From the NCBI RefSeq assembly GCF_000019225.1, contig NC_010995.1, positions 2,116,501-2,180,500 on the forward strand: DNA of 64,000 bases, read 5' to 3'. The translations under genes and the position numbers were made by a program. Positions 43,301 through 51,986 of the stretch are shown here, piece by piece (position 1 is the first letter of the stretch; each line of letters opens with the position of its first letter). Source of the stretch: Cellvibrio japonicus Ueda107. GTDB lineage: Bacteria > Pseudomonadota > Gammaproteobacteria > Pseudomonadales > Cellvibrionaceae. The notes beneath the pieces were generated by a model. That model did no database searches, was not told where the DNA came from, and saw only the letters and a program-made list of their open reading frames with translations.

Positions 43301-46300
43301 TTAGCGGGACTCGATTAAGATCAAATCCAGCGCGAAGGCGCTGTCCCAATTGGTTCAATCCATCCTCATCTATCCCGGGGTAATCGTATACTTGTCCCCT
43401 CCAATCATGCACTTGACAGGGTAGTGTTACCTTTCTACGTACCACTTGTAGCGGCTGTTCAACCCCTTCCCACACAAACCCCGCCCGCAACACCGCATGC
43501 CGATCCAGCACCGCCTGCCAGGCACAACAAAACCGCTCTACATCCAATCCCTCAATATCCACCCGCATCTGGTTGATATAGTGCCCAGCACCAGGATCAC
43601 TCAAACTGTGGAACAACATCCCCTGCTGCATCGGCGACAGGGGATAAATATCGTCAATCTCCACCGCCGGAACCGGCAGTGCATCCAACTGCCCCTGCGT
43701 TAACCTGACCAACGGGAAATCCGATGGCGTGACCGATGGATGTTCCTCCCGGCAACAGTGTTCTATAACCCGACGCAACTCGTGCGCGTACTCGTCTGCC
43801 AATCCCTGAATGGTTTCAGGACGATACATCTCTCCGCTGAAACTCCAATCCAGGCTGAGTTCACCGTTGTATACCTGACCATTGATCGATAACCAATTAC
43901 CCAAAGGCGCTTCCGGACTTTGCTCCGGACCACTGTTTTCTCCTGACGGACTGAACAGCGCTCCTTCCGTGTCGAAACTGCCATCAAATTGCCCCAGGTA
44001 ATTAAAGGTGATACGCGGTACCGGCAACGCCCTGAGTTGACGCTGTACCCGTTCATCACCTAAATAGTGCAGTACACCAAATCCCAGTCCCTTGTTTGGC
44101 ACAGCACGCAATTGCTCCTTGATGGTCTTGATCGATGTATCCAGGGAAACCGATGGACTCAATTTCACCGGGTACATGGTCGTGAACCAACCCACTGTCC
44201 GCGTCAGGTCAATTCCCTCAAACAGATCCTCACGACCATGACCCTCTAACTGAACCAGCACCGACGGCTGTTGTGTCCATCGTGCTATCACCCGCGCCAA
44301 TGCCGTTAACAGCAAGTCATTGATCTGTGTGCGATAGGCACTCGGGGCGTCTTTCAGCAATTGTGCAGTTAACACCTTATTGAGGCGCGTCGTGGCATGT
44401 TGTGCATGCTTGTTCTGCAACCCGGCATTCGGATTATCACGCGGCAAGTCTCCGTCGGTATCCGCCCATTCGGTTTGCCAATAGGACAATTCCTGTTGCA
44501 GCGCCTGACCCTGTGCATAGTGCTGTAAGCGCTCGGACCATTCCTGTAGCGAACTACTCTTGGGTGGCAAGGTAATCGGTTGCCCTGCCCGCTGTTGGCG
44601 ATAGGCTGTTTGTAAATCGTCCAGCAGGATGCGCCAGGACACACCGTCCACCACCAGGTGATGGATGGCCAGCAACAAACGCTGTTGTTGACCTGGCAGT
44701 TCCACGAGTACAGCGCGCAGTAATGTCCCTTGCTCAAGGTTGAGGCTGCGCTGCGCATCACTGCACAGTGACTCCAGTTCATTGACATCGCTTACTGTTG
44801 CCTGCCACAGCACATTGTTATTGACTTCATGCGGTGACAGGAAAGCGCCTTTCCATCCGGCTCCTGTTCTGGCCGCGGTTATAAATTGCAGGCGTAACGC
44901 ATCATGGTGAATCAACAGCTGTGCGAGGGCCGCTTGCAACACATCCGCTTGTAATGGCTCGGCGGGTGTTAACAGCACTGACTGGTTCCAGTGGTGACGC
45001 TCTGGTATGGCCGATTCAAAGAACCATTGCTGAATAGGCATAAGTGGCAGGTGACCTGTTACCGGGCGTTGATCAACCTGAACACTCCCGTCGCCAACCT
45101 GGGCTACCCTGGCCAGGCCCCCGAGACTCTGGTGCTGGAACACATCCTTCGGGACAAACCGGATGCCCTGCTGGCGAGCCCGGCTGACCAGCTGGATTGC
45201 GACGATAGAATCGCCACCCAGCTCAAAGAAGTTATCGTTGAGCCCTACCCGCTCAACACCCAACACCGCTTGCCAGATACCGGCCAGTTGCTGCTCCAGT
45301 GCCGTTCGCGGTGCTTCATAGGCCCGTTGAAATGCCTGGCTATCTACACGCGGTAACCCTTTGCGATCCAGTTTGCCATTCGGTGTCAGCGGCAGCGCTT
45401 CCAATAACAGGTATTGGTTGGGCACCATGTAATCCGGCAAAGTATTTTGCAGATGCGCTTTCACCTCGGCGCAAAAATGGTTGCGGGCGTCCCGCTCCAC
45501 GTCGGTATCACCGGCAACCAGTGCTGTATTGGTTGGCACCAGGTAGGCCACCAGTTGCTGCTGGCTGCCTGTTCCTGCCTGTGCAAGGACAACAGCGTCT
45601 TTGATCGTCACCTGGGATTGCAGCCTTGCTTCAATCTCCCCGAGTTCTATGCGGAAACCGCGGATCTTCACCTGGTGATCGATCCGGCCGGCGTATTCGA
45701 TGTTTCCGTCTGGACGGAATCGGGCCAGGTCTCCGGTTCGGTACAGGCGACCGCCGCCGGTCTCATCAAATGGATCGGGGATAAAGCGTTCGGCGGTGAG
45801 GCCGGGGCGACCGTGATAGCCTCGTGCCAATAGTTCCCCACCAATAACCAGCTCCGCAACTGCACCTATCGGCACCAGATTAAGGCTGTTATTAACGATA
45901 TAAACCAAACGGCCTTGCAGGGGCTCTCCGATAGGGACTGTGGTGAGTTCAGGTTTATCCGAATTGAAATAACGATTGCAGCAAAAACTCGAAGTAGTGA
46001 CTGTGGCTTCAGTCGGTCCGTAAAAATTCCACAACGTTACCTGTTTAGATACACCCAGCTGTTGCCATATTGCCAACGCACTTGGCGGCATGCTTTCTCC
46101 ACCCACCAACATTTGACGTAAGTACCCGAAGTCCGTTATACCCTTTGCTGCGTAATCTGTGATCATCTGATGCCACAATGCAGGAGTCAGATTCACAATG
46201 CTGATATCCTGTTGGAGGATATTTTTATAAAGCGTGTCGTGATCCCATAGTTCCTCACCGCGCAGCACAACGGCAGCACCACAGCACAGCGCAGGGAAGA

Positions 46301-49300
46301 GTTGTTCACCAAAGGTATCGAAGTTGAGTGTGGCGTATTGCAGAACACGATCCCTGGCATTCAATTCCAAACGGTTGGAAAAAACTTCGACATGACAAGC
46401 CAGTGATCCTTGGTCAATACCAACGCCCTTAGGTAATCCAGTGGTACCGGAAGTAAAGATCAAATAAGCAAGATTGTTGGGATGCGGCTGGGAAGAAATA
46501 TTATCAGCACTATAGCCTGTGTAATCATCCTTAATATAAACACGCTGTATACCACGTGGTATGGGTAAATGGTCATCCAGCAACGATTGGGTTAACAGCA
46601 GGGTTAGACAGCTGTTTTCCACCATGTAAGCTAAACGCTCTTCCGGGTAGGCAGGATCAAGTGGGACATAGGCACCACCCGCTTTCATAATTGCCAATAC
46701 TCCCACAACCATTTCAACAGAGCGCTCGACAGCTATGCCAACCAATATATCCGGACCAACCCCCATTTCTTTCAGTTTATGAGCCAGTCGATTGGATCGT
46801 GTATTAAGCTCCGCATAAGTCAGCGTTTGTAGACGCTCTTCTTTTCCCTTATATTCAGGGAATATCAAGGCTACAGCATCAGGATCCTTATCAACCTGTT
46901 TTTCAAATAGCCTGTGGGTTAAAGCTCTTTTCCTAATATCTGCCGCTGTATGATTCCATGCTTTGATAATATGCTGCGCCTCACACTCATCAAGCAGAGG
47001 TAAATCAGCCAAGCGTTGTTCAGTATCATCCAGCATTCCTTCGAGCAATCGTTGCCAGTGAGTAGCTAAACATTTTATTGTCTCTGCTTCAAATAAATCG
47101 GAAGCATAGTTAAACGATGCTGCTAGCTCATTCGCCTCTAATGAGATATCCAAGGCGAGATCAAATTGCGCAGTCCCCTGATCCCAGGTTAATTTTTCTA
47201 TCCGTAGGTCATTCAATTGCTCATACTGTTGATCAATATGGCTATCCTGGTCCTCCTGATAGTTAAACACCACCTGAAATAATGGCGTATGATCCAGGGT
47301 TCGCTCAGGCTGTAAGGCATCGACTAATTGCTCAAACGGCAAATCCTGATGTGCCTGGGCATCGAGGACTTTTTGTTTCACTTGTTGTAAAAGGCTGCTC
47401 ACCTTGGTATCAAAGGTAATTTCCGCTCGCAGGATTTGCGTGTTAACAAAGAACCCGATCAACCGTTCTGTTTCCAGTCGGGTGCGATTGGCCACTGGAA
47501 CACCAACCCGGATATCGTCCTGATTAGTGTAACGGTGTAATAAAGCCTGGAATGATGCCAATAAAAACATAAAAGGTGTGACATTGGCTGCTCGTGCCTG
47601 TTGCTCAATTGCCTTAACCACAGACTTGGGTAATATTTTCGTCCAGCGAGCCCCCTTGTGACTCGGCTGTTGTGGACGAGGATGATCAGTGGGAAGCTCC
47701 AATACTGAATAATCCCCCTCCAACGCCTTCTTCCAATAGGATAATTGACGTTCTGCCTCACCGGCCTCCATCACTTGCCGTTGCCAAATTGCATAATCAG
47801 CGTATTGAATAGGCAAAGGAGAAAAGTCAGGAGATTGTCCCTGGCAATAGGCGCAGTATGCAGCCACCAACTCTTCCACCATTACCTGCATTGACCAGGC
47901 ATCAGAACTGATATGGTGTTGTACTAAAAATAAAATGCTTTCACCGGAAGACAAACCAATCAACCACGCCCGCAATAACGGCCCTGTCATTAAATCAAAG
48001 GGTTGTCTGGCATAAATACTCAATACCCGCTGCAATGCCATTTCTTCCGTTTCATCATTGCATGTTGTCAGGTTCTCTAAAGTCAAAGACAGTGGCAATT
48101 CCTTTGCAATGACTTGATGTACCCCCGTTTCCCCCTCGACGAAATAAGTGCGAAGGGTTTCATGGCGATCAATCAGTAAATCAAAGCTCTTTTTAAGTGC
48201 CTCCAGGTTCAGGGTTCCTGTTAGCTTTAAAGCAACACTCATATGATAGGCAGCACTCTCCGGCGCTAACTGCCATAACACCCACTGGCGCTGCTGGGCA
48301 TAGGAGAGTGGTAAAGCATCTCCCCGGAAAACTGGCTTTATAGGGGTAATGGCAGTCACAGCCTCACACGCGACCCGTTTTGCAAGTGAGCGTAAATCAT
48401 TAGTTTCAAACAGGGCTCGCAAAGGCAATTCAGTTGACAGGGTTTGACGGATTCGGGATACCATTTGAGCAGCAAGCAGAGAATGTCCTCCCAATGCAAA
48501 GAAATTATCGTTGAGCCCTACACGTTTAACACCCAACACATTCTGCCAGATTTCTGCCAACTGCAATTCCATCTCTGTCCGAGGCGCTTCATACTCACGG
48601 TAGAAGGTATCGCCCTCTATTAAAGGCAATGCCTTGCGATCCAGCTTGCCATTCGGTGTCAGTGGCATCGCATTCAGCAACACATACTGATTCGGCACCA
48701 TATAGTCAGGCAACACCTGCTGCAAATGAGCCTTTATACTGTCTTTAAATACATCCTGATGTTCAATGTCTGCATCCTCTGCTACCAGATCACTATTAAC
48801 TGGCACTACATAAGCGACTAGTTGCTGGCCGCCATCCCCAATAACGTCCTGAGCAATTACCACAGCCTCGCTAACAGAGGTTATGGTTAGTAGCTGCGCT
48901 TCAATTTCACCCAATTCAATTCGAAAGCCACGTATCTTTACCTGATAGTCAATACGGCCTTCATACTCAATATTACCGTCTGGACGGTATCGGGCTACAT
49001 CACCTGTGCGATACAAACGCCCGCCGTTATTGTCATAGGGATTTGGCACAAAACGTTCTGCTGTTAACGCTGGACGTCCATGGTAACCACGGGCCAGCCC
49101 AATACCTCCTAAATACAATTCTCCGCTTACCCGCACCGGGACAGTATTGAGTTGAGCGTCTTGAATATAGGTTTGCAGGTTGGCGATGGGACGACCAATA
49201 GGTACACGGGAATTGCCATCATTGGTACAGGTCCAATGTGTCACATCAATAGCAGCCTCTGTCGGACCATAGAGGTTGTATAACATTACGGACGGCAGAG

Positions 49301-51728
49301 TATGGAATACCTGATGCTGCGATTCAGCCGATAAGGCCTCGCCACTACAGATAATGCGTCGAAGACTCCGACAATGGGGCACCAGACCACAACCTATGAA
49401 GGCTTGCAGCATGGATGGCACAAAATGCACTGTCGTAATACCAGTATTATTGATGATCTTGACTAAACGCTCTGGCTCGCGATGAATACCCGGTGCAGCC
49501 ACCACCAGGCGAGCACCATGAAGTAAAGGCCAGAAAAACTCCCATACAGATACATCGAAGCTAAAGGGTGTTTTTTGCAGAACACGGTCAGCAGATGTTA
49601 ATGCATAGACCTCTTGCATCCAGGCGAGCCGGTTATGCAATGCAAGGTGTGTATTACCAACTCCTTTAGGTTTTCCTGTAGAGCCCGACGTGTAAATCAC
49701 ATACGCCAGGTTTTGCGGTACCGTGATAGGTGGCAGGTTATCATTCAAGCCGACCCGATAGTTGGCATCCCTCAATTCGCTTATATAATTATCCAGACAC
49801 AGCACATTTATGCTATCAGGAATTGGCAGAATATCCCTTAATGCGGTCTGCGTCAGCAGCAAACTGATTCCACTGTCTGCCATCATATAAGCCAGGCGCT
49901 CTTTTGGATATTCAGGATCCAAGGGTACATATGCACCACCGGCTTTCAGAATACCCAGTAGGCCGATGACCATTTCAACAGAACGCTCTACTGCAATTCC
50001 TATCAGAACATCCGGCCCCACTCTCATCTTTCTGAGAATATGCGCCAATTGGTTTGCCTGTGAGTTGAGTTCAGCATAAGTCAGTGTTTGTGCGCCTACC
50101 TTTTCTGCAGCATTGGCATCGTCACCGGTGAAGAGCAAAGCTATTCTGTCTGGTGTTTTCTCAACTTGCGCCTCAAACAAACGATGGATACATACACTCT
50201 CTCCATAATCTACTTCCGTTGTATTCCACTCACACAGAATGCAAGCATGTTCCTCTTCACTGAGCATTGGTATGGCTTCCACACACTGCTCTGGGGTACT
50301 GGCTATTGCTTCCAATATGCACTGCAAATGACCGGCCATACGTTGGATTGTTGTCACGTCGAACAGTTCAGGGTTATAGGTAATAGCCGAACCGATTACC
50401 TCTCCTTGTTCCCACGTATCAAGTTTTATATCGAATTCCGTGGTCTGTTTATCCCAGGCATACGAACTCATTCGCAGTCCTGTGGATGTTGACAGTTTGT
50501 CAATGTCAGTCAGTAATGCCTGGTGGTTAAACATCACTTGGAATAGAGGATTATGTACAAGGCTACGTTCCGGTTGCAGTGCATCTACCAATTTTTCAAA
50601 GGGTAGATCCTGGTTGGATTGAGCATCAAGAACTATGACACGCACTGTTTGCAATACATCAGAAAAAGTATTCCTATCATCAATAGTTGCACGCATCACC
50701 TGAGTATTAATAAAGCAGCCAATTAAATTTTCTATTTCTGATCGATGACGATTAGCGACGGGAATACCAATTCGAATATCTTGTTCACCGGTATAACGGT
50801 AAAGTAATACTTTAAATGCGGCCAGCAACACCATAAACAAACTTGCATTATATTGTTTTGCCAATGAGCGAAGCCCATTGATCAAATTTCCATCAAGCCT
50901 CCATTCATGGCGAGCACCCAAAAAATGATTTTTTATCGGTTTGGAGTTATTTACGGGTAGTTGCAATACGGCCTGATTACCATCCAACTGGTATCGCCAA
51001 TAGTTCAACTGCCTCTCCAACTCGCCAGACTCCAACCAGCTACGTTGCCATAAGGCATAATCTGCATATTGAATGGATAAAGGAGCGACATCAGCAACCG
51101 TATTGGTGATATAAGCCTCGTAAAAGCGCATCAACTCATCAGTTAATACATTGATTGACCAGCCATCAGCCACAATATGGTGTAATGTAATCATTAACAC
51201 ATGATGTTGCTCAGAGAGAACAAACAACTTAACCCTAAGCAATGGACCATTTGCCACATCAAAAGGTACTAAAGATTCCTGCTTAATGCGTTCCTGTACT
51301 TCCTCCTGCTTTACACCGGATGGCAGGGACACAAGATTCTCGATACTAATATCAATTGGTGCAATGCTATGGATCAGTTGATAGGGCTGGCCATGTTCAT
51401 CCAAGGGGAAACATGTCCTCAAGCTCTCATGACGAGCGATGACACTATTTAATGCCCAAGTAAGCGCCCCAACATCCAAAGGGCCATTGAGTTCGGTCGT
51501 TGCAGGCAGATTATAAGCAGCACTGTCCGGATCCAGTTGCCATAAAAACCACATGCGCTGCTGTGCATATGACAATTGCGTGCGACCTGCCTCACCGACA
51601 CTCGATACTATCGGGAAGGTAGAAAAGTCTACGCCTTCTTTTGCTAATGCCTTCAGGAAAATGCTGCGCTTTTCTGGCGCAAGCCGAATAAAACGTAAGG
51701 CAAGAGCCTGGGCCTGACTGTCGCTCAT
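40383..51728 (-). CDS. Three-module NRPS: C-A(Ser)-T / C-A(basic)-T-E / C-A(Ser)-T
   Basis: 3781 residues. Module 1: LCL-type C (~55-480, HHIVADGWS), A with pocket D-V-W-H-I-S-L-I-D (Ser code DVWHLSLIDK), T with LGGHSLLAAQ ~1075. Module 2: C ~1145-1580, A with NFDTFGEQL and pocket D-T-E-N-L-G-F-V-T (not a code I know; Glu at 239 is typical of basic side chains), T ~2170, E (HHLVVDGVSW ~2360). Module 3: DCL-type C (LSPMQQGMLFHS ~2702), A again with the Ser code, T with LGGSSISAV ~3720. It ends in an acidic tail (IEKMMDELVEG), a likely docking helix for the next synthetase, whose gene overlaps its stop. It probably adds Ser-D-X-Ser after Dab. Transcribed from a perfect iron-starvation box; GGAG lies before the ATG. 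Confidence 0.93.
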   Translation of the reverse strand: MSDSQAQALALRFIRLAPEKRSIFLKALAKEGVDFSTFPIVSSVGEAGRTQLSYAQQRMWFLWQLDPDSAAYNLPATTELNGPLDVGALTWALNSVIARHESLRTCFPLDEHGQPYQLIHSIAPIDISIENLVSLPSGVKQEEVQERIKQESLVPFDVANGPLLRVKLFVLSEQHHVLMITLHHIVADGWSINVLTDELMRFYEAYITNTVADVAPLSIQYADYALWQRSWLESGELERQLNYWRYQLDGNQAVLQLPVNNSKPIKNHFLGARHEWRLDGNLINGLRSLAKQYNASLFMVLLAAFKVLLYRYTGEQDIRIGIPVANRHRSEIENLIGCFINTQVMRATIDDRNTFSDVLQTVRVIVLDAQSNQDLPFEKLVDALQPERSLVHNPLFQVMFNHQALLTDIDKLSTSTGLRMSSYAWDKQTTEFDIKLDTWEQGEVIGSAITYNPELFDVTTIQRMAGHLQCILEAIASTPEQCVEAIPMLSEEEHACILCEWNTTEVDYGESVCIHRLFEAQVEKTPDRIALLFTGDDANAAEKVGAQTLTYAELNSQANQLAHILRKMRVGPDVLIGIAVERSVEMVIGLLGILKAGGAYVPLDPEYPKERLAYMMADSGISLLLTQTALRDILPIPDSINVLCLDNYISELRDANYRVGLNDNLPPITVPQNLAYVIYTSGSTGKPKGVGNTHLALHNRLAWMQEVYALTSADRVLQKTPFSFDVSVWEFFWPLLHGARLVVAAPGIHREPERLVKIINNTGITTVHFVPSMLQAFIGCGLVPHCRSLRRIICSGEALSAESQHQVFHTLPSVMLYNLYGPTEAAIDVTHWTCTNDGNSRVPIGRPIANLQTYIQDAQLNTVPVRVSGELYLGGIGLARGYHGRPALTAERFVPNPYDNNGGRLYRTGDVARYRPDGNIEYEGRIDYQVKIRGFRIELGEIEAQLLTITSVSEAVVIAQDVIGDGGQQLVAYVVPVNSDLVAEDADIEHQDVFKDSIKAHLQQVLPDYMVPNQYVLLNAMPLTPNGKLDRKALPLIEGDTFYREYEAPRTEMELQLAEIWQNVLGVKRVGLNDNFFALGGHSLLAAQMVSRIRQTLSTELPLRALFETNDLRSLAKRVACEAVTAITPIKPVFRGDALPLSYAQQRQWVLWQLAPESAAYHMSVALKLTGTLNLEALKKSFDLLIDRHETLRTYFVEGETGVHQVIAKELPLSLTLENLTTCNDETEEMALQRVLSIYARQPFDLMTGPLLRAWLIGLSSGESILFLVQHHISSDAWSMQVMVEELVAAYCAYCQGQSPDFSPLPIQYADYAIWQRQVMEAGEAERQLSYWKKALEGDYSVLELPTDHPRPQQPSHKGARWTKILPKSVVKAIEQQARAANVTPFMFLLASFQALLHRYTNQDDIRVGVPVANRTRLETERLIGFFVNTQILRAEITFDTKVSSLLQQVKQKVLDAQAHQDLPFEQLVDALQPERTLDHTPLFQVVFNYQEDQDSHIDQQYEQLNDLRIEKLTWDQGTAQFDLALDISLEANELAASFNYASDLFEAETIKCLATHWQRLLEGMLDDTEQRLADLPLLDECEAQHIIKAWNHTAADIRKRALTHRLFEKQVDKDPDAVALIFPEYKGKEERLQTLTYAELNTRSNRLAHKLKEMGVGPDILVGIAVERSVEMVVGVLAIMKAGGAYVPLDPAYPEERLAYMVENSCLTLLLTQSLLDDHLPIPRGIQRVYIKDDYTGYSADNISSQPHPNNLAYLIFTSGTTGLPKGVGIDQGSLACHVEVFSNRLELNARDRVLQYATLNFDTFGEQLFPALCCGAAVVLRGEELWDHDTLYKNILQQDISIVNLTPALWHQMITDYAAKGITDFGYLRQMLVGGESMPPSALAIWQQLGVSKQVTLWNFYGPTEATVTTSSFCCNRYFNSDKPELTTVPIGEPLQGRLVYIVNNSLNLVPIGAVAELVIGGELLARGYHGRPGLTAERFIPDPFDETGGGRLYRTGDLARFRPDGNIEYAGRIDHQVKIRGFRIELGEIEARLQSQVTIKDAVVLAQAGTGSQQQLVAYLVPTNTALVAGDTDVERDARNHFCAEVKAHLQNTLPDYMVPNQYLLLEALPLTPNGKLDRKGLPRVDSQAFQRAYEAPRTALEQQLAGIWQAVLGVERVGLNDNFFELGGDSIVAIQLVSRARQQGIRFVPKDVFQHQSLGGLARVAQVGDGSVQVDQRPVTGHLPLMPIQQWFFESAIPERHHWNQSVLLTPAEPLQADVLQAALAQLLIHHDALRLQFITAARTGAGWKGAFLSPHEVNNNVLWQATVSDVNELESLCSDAQRSLNLEQGTLLRAVLVELPGQQQRLLLAIHHLVVDGVSWRILLDDLQTAYRQQRAGQPITLPPKSSSLQEWSERLQHYAQGQALQQELSYWQTEWADTDGDLPRDNPNAGLQNKHAQHATTRLNKVLTAQLLKDAPSAYRTQINDLLLTALARVIARWTQQPSVLVQLEGHGREDLFEGIDLTRTVGWFTTMYPVKLSPSVSLDTSIKTIKEQLRAVPNKGLGFGVLHYLGDERVQRQLRALPVPRITFNYLGQFDGSFDTEGALFSPSGENSGPEQSPEAPLGNWLSINGQVYNGELSLDWSFSGEMYRPETIQGLADEYAHELRRVIEHCCREEHPSVTPSDFPLVRLTQGQLDALPVPAVEIDDIYPLSPMQQGMLFHSLSDPGAGHYINQMRVDIEGLDVERFCCAWQAVLDRHAVLRAGFVWEGVEQPLQVVRRKVTLPCQVHDWRGQVYDYPGIDEDGLNQLGQRLRAGFDLNRVPLMQVDLVRKSDDRYHLIYTNHHILMDGWSTSQLFGEVLQRYQGKTPASNPGHYKNYLAWLQKRDGKVAEKFWQEQLRILEEPTLLANAVSRLSSETDTNPNTLRSDYCEVLTIDETQRLSDFARNNQVTVNTVLQAAWLLLLRHYTGQDTVTFGVTVAGRPADVVGIEQQIGLFINTLPVIGHIQPTDKVSDWIRQVQLQNLALREYEYTPLYDIQRWAGQGGNALFDTIIVFENYPIADTLKKGSPSNLSFGDIHSHEQTNYGLTLVVGLSNQLSLHYHYDQHQFQHVLIQQLNQQLIGLLRTFMQGSDQAVGNLPLLSTVESHRMAREWNNTSVDYGKATCIQALFEAQVEQTPDATAIIFPGNETDKRNSAAQTLTYAALNARSNQLAHTLRGMGVGPDTLVGIALERSVEMVISLLGILKAGGAYVPFDPEYPESRLRYMMADSGISLLLTQRKLPVLLPVSNEVKVLCLDEPNDSDLLSWHPASCANLPVITRPDNLAYVIYTSGSTGNPKGAGNTHKALHNRLAWMQDAYGLTPNDSILQKTPFSFDVSVWEFFWPLLNGARLVVSSPGDHRDPERLMTLIQQTAITTLHFVPSMLQAFMQHDAAGRCNTLRHIICSGEALSPDLRDQAGHLFPFAKLHNLYGPTEAAIDVSHWTCIDAGGTNVPIGRPIANLKIFILNADLHCVPIITNGELYLGGIGLARGYHDRPGLTAERFIPDPFDETGGGRLYRTGDLARFRPDGNIEYAGRIDHQVKIRGFRIELGEIEARLQSQVTIKDAVVLAQAGTGSQQLVAYLVPTNTALVAGDTDVEQDARNHFCAEVKAHLQNTLPDYMVPNQYLLLETLPLTPNGKLDRKGLPRVDSQAFQRAYEAPRTALEQQLASIWQEVLGVERVGLNDNFFELGGSSISAVRLVSMIKTRISRHISLRTIFESAVFSDFAEQLETCASQLADDTMSDIEKMMDELVEG
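40585..41188. repeat. Direct repeat, copy 1: T/A C-terminal region of module 3
   Basis: About 600 bases matching 45223-45829 in the same gene with roughly fifteen mismatches and one 3-base indel by eye. Covers the A-domain region after the substrate pocket and the start of the T domain. Confidence 0.85.
44053..44336. repeat. E-domain segment shared almost identically with 32849-33132
   Basis: Partner copy, in the epimerisation domain of the three-module NRPS; three mismatches in 284 bases. Confidence 0.85.
45223..45829. repeat. Direct repeat, copy 2: T/A C-terminal region of module 2
   Basis: Partner of 40585-41188. It has an extra CTG codon (QQQL against QQL) in the A domain C-terminal subdomain. 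Confidence 0.85.
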
Positions 51729-51765
51729 AGTTACTCCAGATCATATTTCTTAATACCCTAAGAAA

Positions 51766-51789
51766 ACGAATGGAGTAACAGCGAATTTA
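51766..51789 (-). promoter_or_regulatory. Iron-starvation box, NRPS operon
   Basis: Minus-strand TAAAT (51789-51785), 16 nt, CGT (51768-51766), perfect with TAAATT...TCGTT; 38 nt before the NRPS ATG. It should drive both downstream NRPS genes and the esterase. Confidence 0.82.
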
Positions 51790-51815
51790 AGGGGAGAATT
51801 GTATTTTTACCAAAG

Positions 51816-51846
51816 CGAAACTATTGCTTGCTAATGCAATAGTCGC
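51816..51846 (-). terminator. Possible terminator after the SyrP-like gene
   Basis: CTATTGC (51821-51827) pairs with GCAATAG (51836-51842), extended by GCGA/TCGC across a 2-nt bulge. It lies downstream of the hydroxylase gene and upstream of the NRPS promoter, so it may separate the two transcripts. Weak T content. Confidence 0.35.
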
Positions 51847-51986
51847 TTCATAAAAGCAGGTGCACTGCGCATTGATGTAGAAGATTGGCTGGAAAAATGA
51901 CTTAAAAAGAAAGCATAAAAATATTTATGTACTGCCCTGTCAATAGAGGCATATGATAGCCATATAAAAACAAAGAGAATCCATAC

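Noticed and set aside
28600..51700. Many 60-140-codon ORFs on the plus strand inside the NRPS genes
   Set aside because: They are antisense shadows of the minus-strand modules, repeat with the modules, lack ribosome-binding sites and resemble no protein.
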